A stretch of 13,118 nucleotides of DNA from Shewanellaceae bacterium (GCA_016779685.1 JADHND010000024.1:1-13118); one strand, 5' to 3'. Positions 1-7,733 are shown, counted from the stretch's first letter. Numbers and translations: made by a program. Notes: generated from the sequence alone by a model not told the origin.

Positions 1-41
1 CGTTGTTTTTATCCAATAAGATGATCACGATGAGTAGGCTC

Positions 42-521
42 ATGTTAGACAACAAGCAATGGTACCAACAATTTTGGCCTTGGTTTTTAATCAGTATCCC
101 CCTATCTTCTATTATTGTGTGTGCTATTATCATCAGCGTTGCTATGCAACATCAAGATGATTTGGTGACGGAAGATTATTATAAAAAAGGCCGTGCGATT
201 CACTTAGAACGCCAAAAGCTCAATCGTGCCCATGAGCTTCAACTCATTTTTTCATTGTCAATGGATCAGCACCAGATGCAATTATCACAAACGCATGGGC
301 AACCTCATCACGGGATGTTGATGATTCACTTTTACCATGCCACCATGGCTGCAAAGGACATGTCTTTCCAACTCACGCCTGATGCCAATTCGACCTATCG
401 TTTCGAATTGCCTTCCTTAATATCCGGTCAATGGACGATAGAGATTCAAAACCATGATCACAGCTGGCGGATCCGTCGCAAGGTGAGATTGGATCAGGCT
501 AGGATCACACTGGAAGCATGA
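42..521 (+). CDS. ccoH: cbb3 oxidase assembly protein CcoH/FixH
   Basis: This is a small inner-membrane protein needed for assembly of cbb3-type cytochrome c oxidase. One N-terminal membrane helix (about residues 11-34, preceded by WYQQFWPWF) is followed by a periplasmic domain. The family signature DDLVTEDYYKKG lies at residues 39-50, just after the helix, and the 159-residue length is normal for FixH. The start is uncertain because in-frame ATGs lie at 21, 30 and 42, and the frame stays open to the window edge. I chose 42 because MLDNKQWYQQ best matches the usual short cytoplasmic tail, with a GAGTAGG purine stretch just upstream. The stop overlaps the ccoI start (ATGA), which implies translational coupling. 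The identity rests on the signature plus the ccoI-ccoS context. Confidence 0.9.
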   Translation: MLDNKQWYQQFWPWFLISIPLSSIIVCAIIISVAMQHQDDLVTEDYYKKGRAIHLERQKLNRAHELQLIFSLSMDQHQMQLSQTHGQPHHGMLMIHFYHATMAAKDMSFQLTPDANSTYRFELPSLISGQWTIEIQNHDHSWRIRRKVRLDQARITLEA

Positions 522-2911
522 CCGATACAGTTGCTGCTTGTTTTCATTGCGGTGAACCATGCCCCAATCCTGTTGTGTTAACCGCACAGATTGATCAGCA
601 ATCGCAACCGATGTGTTGTTTTGGTTGTCAAGCGATTGCAACGAGCATCATGAATGCAGGCTTAACCTCCTATTACCGATTACGCACCGAACCCGCAGCG
701 CCGACAACAGGGACTGCGCAGCGCGTTGTCGATCCAAAGAGTTATGACGATCAAAGGCTTCAGATAGACTTTGTACATCACACCACTGCGGGGGATGAAA
801 CCACATTAAATTTAGAAGGTATGACATGCAGCGCTTGTGCTTGGCTAATCGAATCGAGTTTACAAGCTCTATCCGGGGTGATGACGTGTTCAGTGCATGG
901 AGCCACCCAGCGCTTGTATGTGACCTGGAATCCCAAAGTACTTCGGTTAAGTGACATCATCACCCGTGTTTCTAGAATAGGCTACCAAGCATCACCGTGT
1001 CCGCTACAACACGATCAGCAGGAGCAACAGCAGCGGGCTCGAACCGATCAATTGCTATGGCGTCTCGGCTTTGCCGGGCTTGCAACCATGCAAGTCATGA
1101 TGTTTGCGTGGGCATTGTACAGTGGTTACTTTACCAGTATGGATGCCACCATCGAACGCTATTTGCAATGGATCTCTTTATTGCTCTGTACACCCGTTGC
1201 ATTTTATTGTGCCCAACCCTTCTATATCAGCGCTCTACGAGCATTGTCTATGCGCCGAGTCAACATGGATGTGCCTGTCAGTTTGGCTATTTTAATGGCA
1301 TATACTGCAAGTTGTGTGGCTTTATGGCAGCAACATCAGGTCGTTTATTTTGAATCCATTACCATGTTTACCTTTTTTCTGTTGCTAGGCCGATGGCTCG
1401 AAGGCCAAGCCCAACAGTTCGCGGCGACTCAAATTAGTAAGTTGCGGCAGCTGATCCCCACCATGGTCTATGTCAAACAACCCCAGGGTTTTCAATGGCA
1501 ATCGGTGAAGCTATTGCAGTTAAATGACACCATTTGCGTCGGTGTAGGTGAGCGTATCCAAGCCGACGGCGTTGTTCTTTCTGGTGCGTCAACGGTTGAA
1601 GAATCGATGTTGACCGGCGAATCAACGCCGATTACCAAGCGCCAAGGTGATGCCGTCTATTGCGGTACCATTAACATTGAACAGCCCTTGTATGTGCGTG
1701 TCACCGCCATTGGCACCCAACAGGTAATCGCGATGATGCTGCATCTTCAAGAAAAAGCCTGCTTAAGTAAGCCTAATATGGCCTTGTTAGCTGAAAAAGT
1801 TGCGCGTTATTTTGTGCCTTCTGTTTTGATCATAGCGGCATGTACCTACGGTATTTGGTCTATTTTGGATCCCTCTCGTGCTTTTGTTGCCATGCTATCG
1901 GTATTAATCGCTACCTGTCCTTGCGCCCTGGCATTGGCGACACCGACAGCGATGACCTGTGCGATGGCTTGGTTACAGCAACGTGGCGTTGTGTTGCGCA
2001 ACCCGACTGTCTTTGAAACCCTAACCCAATTAGATGATGTCATTTTCGATAAAACAGGTACCCTCACTCAAGGTCAATTTACCATCATCTCGGTTCAGTG
2101 TGTAGCAGGCCATAGCACTTTGCAAGTAGGGCAATGGGCGCATGCACTTGAGCAAGGCAGTCATCACCCATTGGCGTCAGCATTTGGGGCGTATGCTGAT
2201 CACAACCACCGAGTGGCAGAGCATCATGTCCGGCAAGGTCAGGGGGTGGAAGGATACATCGAGGGTGTTTTTTATCAGCTAGGTAGTTCAACCTGGTTAA
2301 ACCAACCTAAAAGTGCTGTTAATACTTTGTATCTAATGCAAAATCAACAGCTTATAGCCATATTTGCGCTGCAAGACCAATTGCGCGATCAGGTCAAACC
2401 GACCTTGCGTTACTTAGAGGACGCTGGTTTGGCGATCCATTTACTCAGTGGTGACAGCGAAGCACAAGTTCATGCGTTAGCCAAAACTTTGAATGTCTCA
2501 CATCAGCGCAGCCACCAAACCCCGGTGGCCAAATTAACCTATTTACAACACCTTCAGCAGCTTCAGCGCAAGGTTGCTGTGGTCGGCGATGGCATGAATG
2601 ACAGCCCGATGCTAGCAGCTGCTGATGTGGCGATTGCTATGGGCAGTGGTATGGCACTTAACCACACCACCGCAGATGTTGTTTTAACCCACAACGCGAT
2701 TGCTGAGCTGCCAACACTACACCACATTGCTCGCATCACTCAGCGTATTATTCGTCAAAATTTGGCTTGGGCATTGCTGTATAATTTGAGCGTGTTACCC
2801 TTAGCGGTAGCCGGGTGGTTGCCACCCTACGTTGCTGCACTTGGCATGTCGCTCAGCTCTTTATTGGTGACCATCAATGGTTTACGTATATTGCGTTTTA
2901 AAGGAGTTTAG
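518..2911 (+). CDS. ccoI: Copper-transporting P1B-type ATPase CcoI/FixI
   Basis: This is an inner-membrane copper-translocating P-type ATPase that supplies copper for cbb3 oxidase maturation. Domains in order: an N-terminal cysteine region typical of CcoI (CFHC at 8-11, C15, CCFGC at 33-37); a heavy-metal-associated domain with the copper site GMTCSAC at 101-107; membrane helices from about residue 185; the actuator TGES at 366-369; the intramembrane metal motif CPC at 467-469; the phosphorylation site DKTGT at 511-515; the HP motif (HHP at 549-551); and the hinge GDGMND at 690-695. All catalytic motifs are intact, and 797 residues is a full family length. The extra N-terminal cysteine domain and the position between ccoH and ccoS separate it from the housekeeping exporter CopA. 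Its ATG lies within the ccoH stop. The stop is immediately followed by the ccoS start. Confidence 0.97.
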   Translation: MTDTVAACFHCGEPCPNPVVLTAQIDQQSQPMCCFGCQAIATSIMNAGLTSYYRLRTEPAAPTTGTAQRVVDPKSYDDQRLQIDFVHHTTAGDETTLNLEGMTCSACAWLIESSLQALSGVMTCSVHGATQRLYVTWNPKVLRLSDIITRVSRIGYQASPCPLQHDQQEQQQRARTDQLLWRLGFAGLATMQVMMFAWALYSGYFTSMDATIERYLQWISLLLCTPVAFYCAQPFYISALRALSMRRVNMDVPVSLAILMAYTASCVALWQQHQVVYFESITMFTFFLLLGRWLEGQAQQFAATQISKLRQLIPTMVYVKQPQGFQWQSVKLLQLNDTICVGVGERIQADGVVLSGASTVEESMLTGESTPITKRQGDAVYCGTINIEQPLYVRVTAIGTQQVIAMMLHLQEKACLSKPNMALLAEKVARYFVPSVLIIAACTYGIWSILDPSRAFVAMLSVLIATCPCALALATPTAMTCAMAWLQQRGVVLRNPTVFETLTQLDDVIFDKTGTLTQGQFTIISVQCVAGHSTLQVGQWAHALEQGSHHPLASAFGAYADHNHRVAEHHVRQGQGVEGYIEGVFYQLGSSTWLNQPKSAVNTLYLMQNQQLIAIFALQDQLRDQVKPTLRYLEDAGLAIHLLSGDSEAQVHALAKTLNVSHQRSHQTPVAKLTYLQHLQQLQRKVAVVGDGMNDSPMLAAADVAIAMGSGMALNHTTADVVLTHNAIAELPTLHHIARITQRIIRQNLAWALLYNLSVLPLAVAGWLPPYVAALGMSLSSLLVTINGLRILRFKGV
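2901..2906 (+). promoter_or_regulatory. Strong ribosome binding site for ccoS
   Basis: AAGGAG lies at the very end of the ccoI reading frame, five bases before the ccoS ATG. It is an almost perfect Shine-Dalgarno sequence in a cluster whose other junctions are poor. CcoS may therefore be initiated independently rather than only by coupling. Confidence 0.8.
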
Positions 2912-3100
2912 ATGCGTATTCTTTTTATTTTAATTCCGATTGCGGTGCTGTTTATCACAGTGGCGATCGCGCTCTTTTATTGGGCGGTTAAAAATCGTCA
3001 ATTTGATGATTTAAACAAGCACAGTCTCAGCATCTTATGGGAAGAAAACCCCAATTCAAGTACACAGGATCCCCCGCATGGACATGATCACAAACTTTAG
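2912..3100 (+). CDS. ccoS: cbb3 oxidase assembly protein CcoS
   Basis: This is a very small single-span membrane protein of the CcoS/FixS family. In other bacteria the family is required for cofactor insertion into cbb3 oxidase. The helix covers about residues 3-25, followed by the family hallmark WAVKNRQFDDL (24-34) and an acidic stretch near WEENP. It is 62 residues long, as expected. It begins on the base after the ccoI stop, with a strong ribosome binding site. Its last 23 bases overlap the next gene. In that overlap the CcoS frame encodes a short histidine-rich tail (HGHDH), which could bind metal or could simply be a by-product of the overlap. Confidence 0.92.
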   Translation: MRILFILIPIAVLFITVAIALFYWAVKNRQFDDLNKHSLSILWEENPNSSTQDPPHGHDHKL

Positions 3101-3770
3101 TTACACGGGCGCTTTTATGGTCGGTTTAATGGGCGCTGGTCACTGCATGGGGATGTGTGGTGGTATTGTCGGCGCCTTGTCGTGTTCGTTGCCACACCAA
3201 GATAACAAATGGTCGATGATGCTGTGCTATCATTTGGGGCGCATTGGCGCATATAGTATGGCGGGCGGCTTGGCTGCCAGCTTAACTTGGTTGGTCAGTC
3301 ACATCGTCTCGATGCAATTGATGTTAATTGGTCTTCGGTTGGCGGCGGGATGTACTATGATTTTAATTGGGTTGTATGTCGCCAATCTTTGGCTAGGTAT
3401 TCAACGGCTTGAAGCGGTTGGACATCAGGTTTGGCGAGTGGTTCAACCCTATGCCCAGCGAGCCATGCACATCCAGAGTAAAAAACAAGCTTGGCTCGCC
3501 GGATCCCTATGGGGATGGCTACCTTGTGGGCTGGTTTATAGCGCCCTGACTTGGGCATTGGCCAGCGGTGATCCACTGGAAGGTGCCCTCCTGATGTTTA
3601 TGTTTGGTTTGGGTACCCTGCCCGGATTATTAACGTTCGGGCTATTTGCTCAACAATTACACCATATCGTGCGCCATCGTGCGTTTAAATGGTGCATGGG
3701 CGGTATGTTCGTTTTATTTGGATTGCAGACCTGTTTGATTGCGGGACAACAGCTGTCTAAAATGGCATAA
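3078..3770 (+). CDS. SafE/DsbD_2-type membrane protein of the cbb3 assembly cluster
   Basis: This is a 230-residue polytopic membrane protein of about six helices. The first helix carries GHCMGMCGG at 21-29 and the fourth carries WLPCGLVY at 147-154. This pair of Cys/His-containing half-repeat motifs is characteristic of the UreH-like/DsbD transmembrane family (Pfam DsbD_2), often annotated as sulfite exporter TauE/SafE. Members next to ccoS are common in gammaproteobacteria, and a role in metal or thiol transfer during oxidase assembly is plausible but is inference. The start at 3078 has AGGA eight bases upstream; a second in-frame ATG at 3084 is possible. It overlaps ccoS by 23 bases, which suggests coupled translation. 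There is no terminator after its stop, so transcription probably continues into uspE. Confidence 0.85.
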   Translation: MDMITNFSYTGAFMVGLMGAGHCMGMCGGIVGALSCSLPHQDNKWSMMLCYHLGRIGAYSMAGGLAASLTWLVSHIVSMQLMLIGLRLAAGCTMILIGLYVANLWLGIQRLEAVGHQVWRVVQPYAQRAMHIQSKKQAWLAGSLWGWLPCGLVYSALTWALASGDPLEGALLMFMFGLGTLPGLLTFGLFAQQLHHIVRHRAFKWCMGGMFVLFGLQTCLIAGQQLSKMA

Positions 3771-3801
3771 CCAATGTATGTAAAGCAAAAGGACTTGGCA
3801 C

Positions 3802-4740
3802 ATGGAAAAAATGCAGACATTATTGGTCGTACTCGAACCCAATAAGATGGAACAGCCTGCCTTGATACGAGCCGTTTATCTAGCGCAGCGGCTGCAAGCA
3901 CAGGTTACAGTTTTGACTACTTTGTACAACTTTTCCTATGAATTAACCAGTTTAATGAGTCAAGATCGAGAAGCGGTCAAATTGGCTTTGATTCAAGAAC
4001 ACCAGACTTGGGTGCAAGCTGTATTAGCACCTTATCAGGAGACTGGCTTGGTCATCAAGGTGCATATCGAATGGCATCGACATTTGTTCGAAAGTGTCAT
4101 TCAGTTTGCGATGCAGCATCGTTTTGATTTGATTATGAAAGCTACCTACGCCCATGAAGGGATTCAATCGATCGTGTTTACGCCAACAGATTGGCATTTA
4201 CTTCGAAAAAGCCCTATTCCAGTGTTGCTGGTTCATGACGAAGTTAGGTCTGAACAAGGTAACATCCTATGTGCATTAGATGTGGTTGCCGACCGCGACG
4301 AACATGTTCAATTAAATCATGCTTTGATTCAAGCCAGTTTGCATTGGGAAAAACTGCTCGATGCTGAGGTTCATTTAGTTAACAGTTACCCGGAAACGCC
4401 GGTTAATATTGCGATTGAATTACCTGATTTTGATGTACAAGCCTACAATCAATCCATCCAAACACAACATGAACAAAAAATGCTGACTTTAGCCAATGCC
4501 TTTGATTTAGCCCCCTCCCAATGTCATGTGCAAGCAGGGCTACCCGAAGATGTCATCCCTGAACAAGCGCAGCAACTCAACGTAGAGCTTGTGATCATCG
4601 GTATGGCTGGTCGAACAGGTCTCTCAGCTGCTTTAATCGGCAATACCGCAGAACATGTCATCGACAATCTTAGCTGTGACTTGTTGGCTATCAAATCAGC
4701 AGAATATCGGACACCTATAGTGCCTGTTGAAGAAAAATAA
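3802..4740 (+). CDS. uspE: Universal stress protein UspE, tandem-domain
   Basis: This is a cytoplasmic tandem universal stress protein. Two UspA folds occupy about residues 4-147 and 152-298. The sequence follows E. coli UspE through recognisable blocks: AVYLAQR near 24, YNFSYELTSL at 42-51, FTPTDWHLLRK at 126-136, PVNIAIELPDFD at 200-211, GLPEDVIP at 246-253 and GNTAEHVI at 280-287. The second domain has a nucleotide-binding-like G-x2-G-x9-G motif at 267-280, followed by Asn-Thr. The start is supported by AAAAGGAC with eight bases to the ATG. The 31-base gap from the previous gene holds no terminator and no clear promoter. UspE affects stress resistance, motility and adhesion in E. coli; its ligand and mechanism are not clear. 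The fnr gene that often precedes it is missing here. Confidence 0.96.
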   Translation: MEKMQTLLVVLEPNKMEQPALIRAVYLAQRLQAQVTVLTTLYNFSYELTSLMSQDREAVKLALIQEHQTWVQAVLAPYQETGLVIKVHIEWHRHLFESVIQFAMQHRFDLIMKATYAHEGIQSIVFTPTDWHLLRKSPIPVLLVHDEVRSEQGNILCALDVVADRDEHVQLNHALIQASLHWEKLLDAEVHLVNSYPETPVNIAIELPDFDVQAYNQSIQTQHEQKMLTLANAFDLAPSQCHVQAGLPEDVIPEQAQQLNVELVIIGMAGRTGLSAALIGNTAEHVIDNLSCDLLAIKSAEYRTPIVPVEEK

Positions 4741-4765
4741 GTACCATCACCAATGTTTATGGTAC
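4741..4765 (+). repeat. Inverted repeat just after uspE
   Basis: GTACCAT (4741-4747) and ATGGTAC (4759-4765) form a perfect 7-bp stem with an 11-base loop, beginning on the first base after the uspE stop. No T-run follows, so it is unlikely to be a standard terminator. It could stabilise the 3' end of the operon mRNA or serve as a protein-binding palindrome. Confidence 0.5.
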
Positions 4766-4800
4766 CTAAATCTGCATGAGGAAGTGCCATGCCCAGTGAC

Positions 4801-4832
4801 CTCAACACTGTACCAGTTGCGAGCTTTTTTTT
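4801..4832 (+). terminator. Possible intrinsic terminator of the cco-uspE unit
   Basis: CTCAAC (4801-4806) can pair with GTTG-c-GAG (4816-4823) across a 9-base loop, with C4820 bulged. Eight T residues follow at 4825-4832. The bulged stem is weak but the T-run is good. The last T residues are also the first bases of the -35 box of the next gene. Confidence 0.4.
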
Positions 4833-4858
4833 GCACATAACCGCTGATGGTATATACT
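4831..4858 (+). promoter_or_regulatory. Sigma70-like promoter of the DUF5666 lipoprotein gene
   Basis: A TTGCAC -35 box (4831-4836), a 16-base spacer and a TATACT -10 box (4853-4858) match the vegetative consensus well. Transcription would start near 4865, leaving a leader of about 42 bases with AAGGTGA (4894-4900) six bases before the ATG. The candidate terminator just upstream and the strong one at 6811-6840 support a single-gene transcript. Confidence 0.65.
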
Positions 4859-4906
4859 TATTTCTTGAATGATTTTACGTTTTCATAATCTAAAAGGTGA
4901 TAATTT

Positions 4907-6787
4907 ATGCGAAATTTTAAGATGATATCAATGTTAGCTGCATCATCGCTGCTGTTTGCTACGGCAGGTTGTAGCGAGGATGATGACCTACTGAGTGCTT
5001 TAGGTTTTGCAGATTTTGAGGGCGACGTGTCTGAAGCTGAGGGGCTCATCACTGGATTTGGCAGTGTTGTGATAGATGGCGTCCGCTATCAAACCAATGG
5101 CGCAGCCATGATGGATGATGATGATTCAACTGTCTCAGAAAATACATTGTCAGTTGGCATGCGCGTTGATATTGAATCGAAGTTCAAAGAAGGCACAGAC
5201 GGTAAAGAGGACACAGGCTTTATTAGCAAGCTCACCGTGAGCGATCAAGCATGCGGAAAAATTGTAAGTACCGACGTCAGTGAAGAAAAAATATATGTAT
5301 ATGGTGAAACCATCACCTACAACTCAGACACCGTTTTTTCCGGTTTCGACACCGAAAATTTAGAGCTTGAGCTCATCAAGGATGTTCCCATTGCCGTCAG
5401 TGGCTATCGTGATGCAACTGGTCTGCTCACCGCAACGAACATCAGAAAAAAAGATTTATCTTATGCTAATGCTAATGAATCTAAGATCCAAGGTGTCATT
5501 GCAAGCCTTAACAACGGTGATAAGACCTTTAGCATTGAGGGTATAAAAGATGAAAATGGCGTCAATATCGTTTTCAATTATACCACCTATACCACCCCCC
5601 CTACTGACCTTGCTAATGGTAAAGTTGTCCATGTCACGTTTGACTCATCTGACCAAACAGTCAGCAAGATAAAATTAGCGAAATCAGAAACCCGAGAATT
5701 GGGAAAAGATAAAAAAATGGTGATCCGTGGAGTAGCTAATGTAGCAAATATGAAAATTGGCAAAGTTCCATATCAATTAGCAGATGATGTCGTCTACAAA
5801 TTTGGATCATCAGGTGATTTAGATGGTAAAATGGTTGTAGCCAAAGGCACCATTATAGATGATAGCGGTACTAAAAAATTGGAAGTCCGTGAAGTGATGT
5901 TTCATAAAGAGACATCTAAATTCATCGAAGGCAAAATTACTAAAATAGATGACATCGCTAATGAGCCTGGTAAATTGATTACCGTTGATGGTATCGGTTT
6001 AAAATTGACGCGTCGCGCCAGACTAAGCAGTAAACATAAGTCCAAAGGGAAAGATGCTTTTTCTGCTCTAGAAGTAAATGATTATGTTGCAGTTGGTTAT
6101 TTTGAGGATGGTAGCGATAAAATTATCGTTAAATTAAAGCTGGTTGATGATTCCAAAGCAGGTTTTGATAAAGATGAACTCTTATACAAGGTAGATGATG
6201 TACAGAATTTAGTCTTTACTACTGCTGAACTTACCTACACCAAACCAGATCAAAGTAGCTCTAATAAATATGACACAACTGCCGCTAAATTTTATAACCA
6301 ATATGGCTTAGTGCTGACTCAAGTCGACTTTGCTTCAGAAATGTCCGACCTTAAAGTGATCCTGATGGTGTCGACAAAAGACAATGCGGGCAAGTTGATA
6401 AGTGCCTTCATAATGGATCCAGCCGCTCGAACGCTGAATGTCAAATTAGCTAAAAAACAAACGGCGGCAGAAGATGATTATACATTCACGCTTGGGAAAG
6501 CGAGTTTTATTATAAGCGCAACCTCGAATGTATTGAACGCTGCTTCAGCTTCAGTTAAAAAAGTGACGCTGGATAATAATGGCGATGTCGCCTTGACTGA
6601 TGTTGACATCTCAACAAACGATAATAAAGCTTTAGAAGAAATAAATGGTTTACGTGCTGAGAATGATGTTATGGTTAAAGTATCGGGTACGGTAACGGAA
6701 ACGGGAACGGAATTCTCACCTAAAGTGATGTATATTTATGGCGATATGGATGTGTTTAAAAAGCATATGATTCATCCGCGTAAATAA
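4907..6787 (+). CDS. DUF5666 repeat lipoprotein (626 aa)
   Basis: This is a probable lipoprotein. A short signal (residues 1-21) ends in ATAG before C22, and Ser at +2 predicts outer-membrane targeting; the -3 residue is Thr rather than Leu, so the lipobox is not ideal. An acidic linker (EDDD) is followed by at least five repeated beta-rich units, at about 44-115, 116-185, 192-258, 271-333 and 338-414. Each opens with a G-x-I/V pattern (EGLITGFGSVVIDG, GKIVST, QGVIAS, RGVANV, EGKITKI). The first is the classic DUF5666 opening. The C-terminal 200 residues look similar but more diverged. DUF5666 has no established function. The gene appears monocistronic and AT-rich: I counted 21 G/C in bases 5821-5880, against 33 in ccoI bases 1561-1620. 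The start has a good ribosome binding site and sits at the signal peptide. Confidence 0.85.
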   Translation: MRNFKMISMLAASSLLFATAGCSEDDDLLSALGFADFEGDVSEAEGLITGFGSVVIDGVRYQTNGAAMMDDDDSTVSENTLSVGMRVDIESKFKEGTDGKEDTGFISKLTVSDQACGKIVSTDVSEEKIYVYGETITYNSDTVFSGFDTENLELELIKDVPIAVSGYRDATGLLTATNIRKKDLSYANANESKIQGVIASLNNGDKTFSIEGIKDENGVNIVFNYTTYTTPPTDLANGKVVHVTFDSSDQTVSKIKLAKSETRELGKDKKMVIRGVANVANMKIGKVPYQLADDVVYKFGSSGDLDGKMVVAKGTIIDDSGTKKLEVREVMFHKETSKFIEGKITKIDDIANEPGKLITVDGIGLKLTRRARLSSKHKSKGKDAFSALEVNDYVAVGYFEDGSDKIIVKLKLVDDSKAGFDKDELLYKVDDVQNLVFTTAELTYTKPDQSSSNKYDTTAAKFYNQYGLVLTQVDFASEMSDLKVILMVSTKDNAGKLISAFIMDPAARTLNVKLAKKQTAAEDDYTFTLGKASFIISATSNVLNAASASVKKVTLDNNGDVALTDVDISTNDNKALEEINGLRAENDVMVKVSGTVTETGTEFSPKVMYIYGDMDVFKKHMIHPRK

Positions 6788-6795
6788 CAGAACGC

Positions 6796-6823
6796 TGGTC
6801 AAATCAAAAACGTTAGCTATGAT
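6796..6823 (+). promoter_or_regulatory. Candidate promoter for pirin embedded in the terminator
   Basis: TGGTCA (6796-6801), a 16-base spacer and TATGAT (6818-6823) give a moderate sigma70-like match. Only 28 bases separate the terminator T-run from the pirin ATG, so a pirin promoter must lie in or before the terminator unless the gene depends on read-through. A start near 6830 would omit the left arm of the hairpin, so the new transcript would not be terminated. Confidence 0.3.
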
Positions 6824-6840
6824 ATAGCTAACGCTTTTTT
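6811..6840 (+). terminator. Strong intrinsic terminator after the lipoprotein gene
   Basis: A perfect 10-bp stem (CGTTAGCTAT at 6811-6820, ATAGCTAACG at 6824-6833) with a 3-base GAT loop is followed by C and six T (6835-6840). It begins 24 bases after the stop codon. A run of A residues before the stem would give partial function on the reverse strand. The left arm and loop also contain a -10-like TATGAT. Confidence 0.93.
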
Positions 6841-6868
6841 GTATCGATGCCTGAACAGGAAACTTGCT

Positions 6869-7723
6869 ATGCAAATTTTATCACCTCAATCGGTTCAGTT
6901 AGGCGAGTTGCCTATTCGACGTATTTTACCGCATCCAACGCAGGCTCAAGTTGGACCTTGGATTTTCTTTGATCATTTTGGACCGGTTGAATTTAAACCT
7001 GATGAAGGTGTCAATGTTCTACCGCACCCTCATATTGGTTTAGCCACCGTGACTTTTTTATTTGAGGGTGCTATTGTGCACCGTGATTCTTTAGGCAATC
7101 ATCAGGTGATTGAACCCGGGGCTATCAATTTTATGGTGGCTGGCAAAGGGATTGCTCATTCCGAACGTGAATCGTCGCGTGATAAGCAACGCAAACGTTG
7201 GGTGCACGGCTTGCAATTGTGGTTGGCTTTACCAGAAGCACAGGAAAGCATCGCGCCCTCTTTTGCCCATTATGCAGCAGCTGATTTACCTGTACATGCA
7301 ACAAAAGCAGCCCGTATTAAGGTACTCATTGGAGAGGCCTACGGGCTTCATTCACCGGTGACAACTTTTTCACCGACTTTATATTTGAATATGTTGCTTG
7401 AACCCGGTGCTCGGTTTGACTTACCCATTGCACCGGAGTTGGCTTTATACGTCATTGAAGGCGATGTTGAGGTAGCGGGAACAAGTCTGACTGAGTATCA
7501 ACTGTGTCATGTAACTGCGATGGAACCTGTCCAACTGAAGAGCAACAGTCAAGCGCATATTATCTGCATAGGTGGCGAACCTTTATCGAAACGGCATATG
7601 GCTTGGAACTTTGTGGCCAGTGATCCAGCACGCTTAGAGCAAGCGATGTTGGATTGGCAGCAGCAGCAATTTGATCCTGTCGTCGGGGATGACGGTCGCT
7701 TAGATTTAATGGATTCTGATTAG
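6869..7723 (+). CDS. Pirin family protein
   Basis: This is a bicupin protein of the pirin family, 284 residues. Bacterial pirins include quercetin dioxygenases (YhhW), and others bind metabolic enzymes; which applies here cannot be told. The N-terminal cupin carries the metal ligands in the expected spacing: H53 and H55 in LPHPHIGLATVTF, and H97 and E99 in GKGIAHSE. These match the His-His-His-Glu iron site of human pirin. GPWIFFDHFGP (29-39) and HRDSLG (71-76) are family signatures. The C-terminal cupin is about 160-265. The start was set at the ATG preceded by AGGAAA six bases away; the frame is open further upstream only into the terminator. The dehydrogenase gene follows after 10 bases and is probably co-transcribed. 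Confidence 0.93.
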   Translation: MQILSPQSVQLGELPIRRILPHPTQAQVGPWIFFDHFGPVEFKPDEGVNVLPHPHIGLATVTFLFEGAIVHRDSLGNHQVIEPGAINFMVAGKGIAHSERESSRDKQRKRWVHGLQLWLALPEAQESIAPSFAHYAAADLPVHATKAARIKVLIGEAYGLHSPVTTFSPTLYLNMLLEPGARFDLPIAPELALYVIEGDVEVAGTSLTEYQLCHVTAMEPVQLKSNSQAHIICIGGEPLSKRHMAWNFVASDPARLEQAMLDWQQQQFDPVVGDDGRLDLMDSD

Positions 7724-7733
7724 GTAAAAAAAT

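Noticed and set aside
3730..3801. FNR-box-like TTGAT half site before uspE
   Set aside because: Only one half (TTGAT) is present and no ATCAA follows at the right spacing.
6839..6868. Upstream extension of pirin to a TTG start
   Set aside because: It would place the start in the terminator T-run with no ribosome binding site, and the extra residues are not part of the pirin fold.
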